From Streptomyces sp. F001 (GTDB taxonomy: Bacteria; Actinomycetota; Actinomycetes; Streptomycetales; Streptomycetaceae): DNA of 64,000 bases. Position numbers and translations under genes: made by a program. The stretch covers positions 49,216-113,215 of the forward strand of contig NZ_QZWF01000019.1 of NCBI RefSeq assembly GCF_004187715.1, read 5' to 3'. Below, piece after piece: positions 60,183-64,000 of this stretch; the first letter of the stretch is position 1, and every line of letters starts with the position of its first letter. The notes under the pieces are model-generated. The model ran no database searches. It saw only the letters and a list, made by a program, of their open reading frames with translations, and was not told the origin of the DNA.

Positions 60183-61174
60183 CGGATGTCCTGCGCGGAC
60201 CGGTCGGCGAAGGTGGTGGGGACGCGCTGCCCGAGTGCGGCGCGGCCGGCGATGAGGTCGACGAGCCCGCGTACACCGAGCCGGCCGATCGACGACGCAT
60301 CGTTGCGGACCGCGCTGATGGGCGGCGAGGCGAACTCGAACCAGTCGAGGTCGTCGAAGGAGACGACTTCGATGCGGGCGGCCTGCTCTGCGCCGAGCCG
60401 CTCACGCAGTGCGCGCACGGCTCCCAGGGTGGTCAGGCCGTTCGCGCCGAACACGGCCGTGAACGTGACGCCACGGTCGAGGATGCGGGACATGGCCTCG
60501 GCCGCTCCGTCGGCCAGGAAGTCACCGGCGTCGAGCAGTCTGTCGTCGGTGCTGATGCCGTGTGCCTGGCGCCCGGCAAGGTAGGCGGCGCGGCGCTCGG
60601 CGCCGGTGGAGATCGAGTCCGGGCCGCCGATGAAGGCGACGTCGCGGTGGCCCCGGCGCTGGAGCCAGGCAAGCACCTGCTGCACGCCCTGAGCGTTGTC
60701 CGTACCGTACAGCGGGGCGTCGACACCCTCGATCGTGCGGTTGAGGAACACAAGCGGCAGTCCGGACGCGAGCGTGGCGGCGACCTGCGGCGAGACGGTG
60801 CTCTGCGGTGAGAACAACAGGCCGTCGATGCGCTGAGCGGCGAAGGTTCGAAGGTATGCATCGGCCTGCTCGGCGTCTTCGTTCGCGTTGGCCAGCAGCA
60901 CGGTGTATCCGTGGCGGCGCGCCTCCTGCTCGGCGGCGTGCGCCAGCTCGGAGAAGAACGGGTTACGGATGTCCGAGACGAGCAGACCCAGCACGTCGGT
61001 ACGGGCACGCCGCAGCGAACGGGCGGGCCCGTTGGCGATGTATCCCAGCTCGGCCGCGGCCGCGAGCACACGGGCACGGGAGTCGGCCGAAGTCTGACTG
61101 CTGCCGCTGAGTACACGGGATGCGGTACCGAGCGCGACGCCGGCTCGTGCCGCGACATCCTTGATCGTGGCCAT
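60179..61174 (-). CDS. LacI-family transcriptional repressor
   Basis: A 331-residue regulator. The HTH MATIKDVAARAGVALGTASRVLSGS is at residues 1-25 with the hinge helix GYIANGPARSLRR (about 43-55), then a periplasmic-binding-protein-like effector domain (LGLLVSDIRNPFFSELAHAAE; VFLNRTIEG; VVSFDDLDWFEF). ATG 61174 follows a strong AAGGAGGTG. Its own leader contains a perfect 14-bp palindromic operator. It probably represses the isomerase and MFS genes downstream and itself. Confidence 0.94.
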   Translation of the reverse strand: MATIKDVAARAGVALGTASRVLSGSSQTSADSRARVLAAAAELGYIANGPARSLRRARTDVLGLLVSDIRNPFFSELAHAAEQEARRHGYTVLLANANEDAEQADAYLRTFAAQRIDGLLFSPQSTVSPQVAATLASGLPLVFLNRTIEGVDAPLYGTDNAQGVQQVLAWLQRRGHRDVAFIGGPDSISTGAERRAAYLAGRQAHGISTDDRLLDAGDFLADGAAEAMSRILDRGVTFTAVFGANGLTTLGAVRALRERLGAEQAARIEVVSFDDLDWFEFASPPISAVRNDASSIGRLGVRGLVDLIAGRAALGQRVPTTFADRSAQDIR

Positions 61175-61190
61175 CCGCCCCACCTCCTTG

Positions 61191-61204
61191 TGGAAACGTT
61201 TCCA
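61191..61204. promoter_or_regulatory. LacI operator (autoregulatory)
   Basis: TGGAAACGTTTCCA is a perfect 14-bp palindrome with the central CG typical of LacI/GalR sites. It lies 17 bp upstream of the lacI start codon. Confidence 0.88.
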
Positions 61205-61375
61205 TGAATGGAATGAGACTAAGATCGCACATCGATCGCGGAATGGGCAAGGGTCGAAACAAACGCAGCACCGTAGGGCGCGCCCCGAGCCACCGGGCGG
61301 CACCGTCGCTTTGTGCCGCCGCCTGGATGTGCCGGCTCGGCATGTGGCCGAAGTTCTGACACCTGATAGAGCGTC

Positions 61376-61696
61376 ATGTTGCCCGACATCCACATGACTC
61401 CGGACGAGGGCATGCGCGCCCACCTCGACCTTCAGGGTGGGGAGCCGGGCGGCGTGCTGCTGCCGATCCACTGGGGGACCTTCAACCTCGCCCCGCATGC
61501 CTGGGCCGAGCCCGGCGAGTGGGTGATGGACGCCGCCGAGCCGGCGGGGCGGGCGGCGGCGTCCCCCCGTCCCGGTGGGCCCTTCGAGCCGGCCGAGGAG
61601 CTTCCGGTCGACCCGTGGTGGCGAGCGGTGTCCGCGCCTCTGCCGCACGCGTGGCGCCGTCCGACGGGAGCGGTGACGGCATCGCCCGGCCGGTGA
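61376..61696 (+). pseudogene. MBL-hydrolase 3' fragment, right boundary copy D
   Basis: The frame reads LPDIHMTPDEGMRAHLDLQG, then GEPGGVLLPIHWGTFNLAP, and ends with an MBL-like C-terminus that differs from the intact gene (EELPVDPWWRAVSAPLPHAW). Positions 61382-61522 match 35746-35886 with two mismatches, in direct orientation. The N-terminal and metal-binding part is absent; the ACCTGATAGAGCGTCAT scar lies at 61361. Confidence 0.85.
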
Positions 61697-62210
61697 CCTC
61701 GGCCTGGCGGGTCAGGGGTGACGGTCGAGGTCCCGTCACGGCTCACCTGCTGACCGGTGGCAGCGGCCGCTGACCAGCACGGTGACGACCGGTGATGTTC
61801 CACGGGGCCGGGCGGGCGGCACGGGCGCTCGGCAAGCCTCGCGGCCGTCCCCGGCGAGCGAGGAAACCGACAGACGGAGGGGGTCGGGGAGTTCAGAGCT
61901 CCCCAACCCCCTCCGTCTCTTCGTGACCGCTTCTGACCAGGTCCGATCGTTCGGTGCGCCATTCGATACGGAGCGTCCGGCGGGCTTATCGGTCTGTCGT
62001 ACGAGGTCTCATACCAGAGTGGGACGCTTGCCGTAGGACTTTGTCAACTGCCCACCGCACATGATGCGTTGGCGACTACGGTGAGTGTCCGTCGGGCGAC
62101 GCAGGGCCGGTTTCGTCGGCTCTCTCGACCGGCGCCGCGATGCCGCATGCCCGAGTCACGCAGACCGGGCCACTCAAGGCCCCGACCGACGGACCAGTAC
62201 GAGGACACCG
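61697..62210. other. Intergenic region with terminator, upstream of the conservon kinase
   Basis: No gene is recognised. It holds a strong hairpin at 61872-61918; the remaining 290 bp should carry the kinase-operon promoter. TTGTCA at 62041 is a possible -35, but I cannot place a convincing -10. Confidence 0.4.
61872..61918. terminator. Strong bidirectional hairpin at the island/core junction
   Basis: The 20-nt arms 61872-61891 and 61899-61918 pair with a single mismatch (arm AGACGGAGGGGGT plus GGGGAG) around a 7-nt loop, followed by TCTCTTCGT. It isolates the conservon operon from the island. Confidence 0.8.
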
Positions 62211-64000
62211 ATGTCACACCTCCGCGCACCGGCCGCACGCGCAGACCGCCGCGAGGGCGGACGGCACGGACGGCCGGTCGCCCGTACCGTCCCCTCGCTG
62301 CCCGAGGCCCACATACGGCCCCAACTGCTGCGCCTGGCCGTACTGCCCCCCGTCGCGGTTGCCCTCAGCGCCTGCGCCGCCGTCCTGTTCACCGTCCGCT
62401 CCACCGGCGCCCGCAGCAGCCTCACTCTGTGGGGCGTACTCGCCGGAGCGGTCTGTGTGACGCTCGCCGGTATCGTGATCGCCGCCGTCGCCGCCGGCCG
62501 GACCGCCCGGTCCGTGCACGAACGCGTCGGTGCCCTGCGCCGCAGCAGCGCCCGCCGTGAGGCCGATCTGCGGGCGCTCGTCGAGGCGTTGCGCCGCGGC
62601 GAGGTCCCGCCCCAGCGCAAGCCGCGCGGCGGACCCCCCGAGGATGCCGACGACTTCGAACTGCTCGCCGCCGACCTGGCCCGCGCGCACGACGGCGCCG
62701 TCACCGCCGTCGTGCAGGCCGCCCAGCTCTCCAGCCAGGCCGGCAGCGAACAGAAGCTGGAGGTCTTCGTCAACCTCGCGCGACGGCTGCAGTCGCTGGT
62801 GCACCGCGAGATCGCGATCCTCGACGAGCTGGAGAACGAGATCGAGGACCCCGACCTGCTCAAGGGCCTCTTCCACGTCGACCACCTCGCCACCCGCGTC
62901 CGCCGCCACGCCGAGAACCTCGCCGTGCTCGGCGGCGCCGTCTCCCGTCGGCAGTGGAGCAACCCGGTCTCCATGACCGAGGTGCTGCGCTCGGCGATCG
63001 CCGAGGTCGAGCAGTACTCACGGGTGAAACTCGTGCCGCCCATCGACGGCACCCTGCGCGGCCACGCGGTCGCCGACGTGATCCACCTGCTGGCCGAACT
63101 CGTCGAGAACGCCACCGTGTTCTCCGCCCCGCACACTCAGGTGCTGCTGCGCGCCAGCCTCGTCACCTCGGGACTGGCCGTCGAGGTCGAGGACCGCGGC
63201 CTCGGTATGCCGGTCGCCGAGCAGAACAAGATGAACGCCCTGCTCACCGACCCCGACCAGGTCAATGTCGCGCGACTGCTCGCGGACGGCCGCATCGGGT
63301 TGTTCGTCGTCTCGCAGCTCGCCCGACGGCACGGCATCACCGTCCGGCTGCAGAGCAACATCTACGGCGGGGTACAGGCCGTACTCGTCGTGCCGCAGGC
63401 CCTGCTGGGCACCCCGCCGGGTGCCCTGGGCGCCGTACCCCCCGTGCAGGACGGCGCGGTCGAGGGGCGGCAGCCGCGGGAGGCCACGAGCGCGCGCCGA
63501 GCAGCCCCCGTACCGCCGTCCCACCTGCAGCCTTCGCACACCCGAACCGACACGGCCGCCCCCACCGGGCAACCTGTCACCGGGCACTCGCGGCCGCCGG
63601 ACACCGCACCGGCCACCGGCAGCCGACCGACGCCCCTGCCGGTGCGCGGAGCTGAGGAGCGGCCCAACCCGGCGGAGGCGGTGCCCGGCATCAGGCCCGG
63701 CGAGCGTGCGGTCGTCGCCGAGCACACGGCGACGCCGCCCATGCCCCGAGGCGGCGCGGTCCGCGGCACCATGGGCAAGCCCCAACTGCCCCGTCGCCGC
63801 GCCCAGGAACACATCGCACCCCAATTGCGCGGCGGACCGGCCCCACGGCAGGACACCGAGCCCGTCGTCGGCCACGACCCCGGCCTGATGGCGGCCTTCC
63901 AACGCGGTATCGGCCTCGCCGAGGCCCAGCAGAACACGGAGTCCGCCCCCACGGCCGCCGCCCACCGAGCCCCCGCCGACACGGGCCCGCACACGGCAGT
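62211..64000 (+). CDS. Conservon-type sensor histidine kinase CvnA-like (5' part, runs off the right edge)
   Basis: 596 codons are visible. A short cytoplasmic N-terminus is followed by two transmembrane helices (about residues 46-65, VAVALSACAAVLFTVRS, and 75-95, VLAGAVCVTLAGIVIAAVAA). A DHp-like region follows (FVNLARRLQSLVHREIAILDELE), then HATPase_c with N-box LLAELVENATVFS, EDRGLGM and GRIGLFVVSQLARRHG. A long Pro/Arg-rich tail contains HDPGLMAAFQRGIGLAEAQQ, as in CvnA. There is no conserved phospho-His of the classic type. ATG 62211 has GAGGA at 6 nt. The cvnB-D genes should follow beyond the window. Confidence 0.88.
   Translation, partial: MSHLRAPAARADRREGGRHGRPVARTVPSLPEAHIRPQLLRLAVLPPVAVALSACAAVLFTVRSTGARSSLTLWGVLAGAVCVTLAGIVIAAVAAGRTARSVHERVGALRRSSARREADLRALVEALRRGEVPPQRKPRGGPPEDADDFELLAADLARAHDGAVTAVVQAAQLSSQAGSEQKLEVFVNLARRLQSLVHREIAILDELENEIEDPDLLKGLFHVDHLATRVRRHAENLAVLGGAVSRRQWSNPVSMTEVLRSAIAEVEQYSRVKLVPPIDGTLRGHAVADVIHLLAELVENATVFSAPHTQVLLRASLVTSGLAVEVEDRGLGMPVAEQNKMNALLTDPDQVNVARLLADGRIGLFVVSQLARRHGITVRLQSNIYGGVQAVLVVPQALLGTPPGALGAVPPVQDGAVEGRQPREATSARRAAPVPPSHLQPSHTRTDTAAPTGQPVTGHSRPPDTAPATGSRPTPLPVRGAEERPNPAEAVPGIRPGERAVVAEHTATPPMPRGGAVRGTMGKPQLPRRRAQEHIAPQLRGGPAPRQDTEPVVGHDPGLMAAFQRGIGLAEAQQNTESAPTAAAHRAPADTGPHTA

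Noticed and set aside
1..64000. tRNA, rRNA or CRISPR loci
   Set aside because: I looked for cloverleaf ends with CCA-type acceptor stems, conserved rRNA blocks and regularly spaced repeats and saw none. In particular no tRNA flanks the island at 36 or 61.7 kb, so tRNA-based integration is not supported. A tRNA-finding program would settle this.

Overview
The window is high-GC actinobacterial chromosome, almost certainly Streptomyces. The signs are strong third-position G/C bias, GTG and TTG starts, 4-bp ATGA/GTGA gene overlaps, a conservon-type histidine kinase at the right edge, and a hopanoid operon whose gene order matches what I recall of the S. coelicolor SCO6759-6771 region. No species call is possible from this stretch alone.

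Core region, 1-36.1 kb. The 5' end of tex (minus strand) is followed by a 45-residue LPFR-type small protein, an enoyl-CoA hydratase/isomerase, an anti-sigma-type ATPase, idi, a zinc-type cation exporter and galE. A tightly coupled operon (5970-12984) then encodes two CDP-alcohol phosphatidyltransferases, a cytidylyltransferase-like enzyme, a glycerol-1-phosphate-dehydrogenase-like enzyme, a GT2 glycosyltransferase and a TagGH-like ABC exporter. This looks like a phosphodiester-linked surface glycopolymer pathway. After a MITE-like element and a terminator comes the hopanoid operon (13538-26437): hpnC, hpnD, a small ORF, hpnE, a polyprenyl diphosphate synthase, shc, hpnG, hpnH, ispG, dxs and hpnO. 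It is followed by an XRE-cupin regulator with a twin-palindrome operator and a 39-residue membrane peptide. MEP-pathway genes (dxs, ispG) inside the operon, with idi 10 kb upstream, couple C5 supply to hopanoid synthesis. Next are a tyrosine phosphatase, a GH36 alpha-galactosidase preceded by two perfect DnaA boxes, a LysM/M23 endopeptidase under a ydaO-type c-di-AMP riboswitch, an SGNH hydrolase, TetR, an amino-acid dehydrogenase and an MBL-fold hydrolase.

Accessory island, about 36.1-61.7 kb. It is bracketed by near-identical 141-bp direct copies of the 3' part of the MBL hydrolase gene (35746 and 61382), and two more decayed copies lie inside. It is packed with insertion sequences: two IS110-type elements, an IS3 inserted in an ISL3, a TA-duplicating IS5-like element inserted in codon 4 of an IS256 transposase gene, a decayed IS701 and a compact IS5. 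It also holds broken genes, including a methyltransferase with a G9-tract frameshift. Its intact cargo is a STAND/TPR ATPase, a coupled three-gene cassette (double-HATPase protein, receiver protein, ComEC-like MBL hydrolase; 51948-55962) that could be a signalling or defence system, an MFS carrier, an RpiB-like isomerase and a LacI repressor with its own operator.

The window ends in core sequence with a strong terminator (61872-61918) and the 5' part of a conservon histidine kinase.
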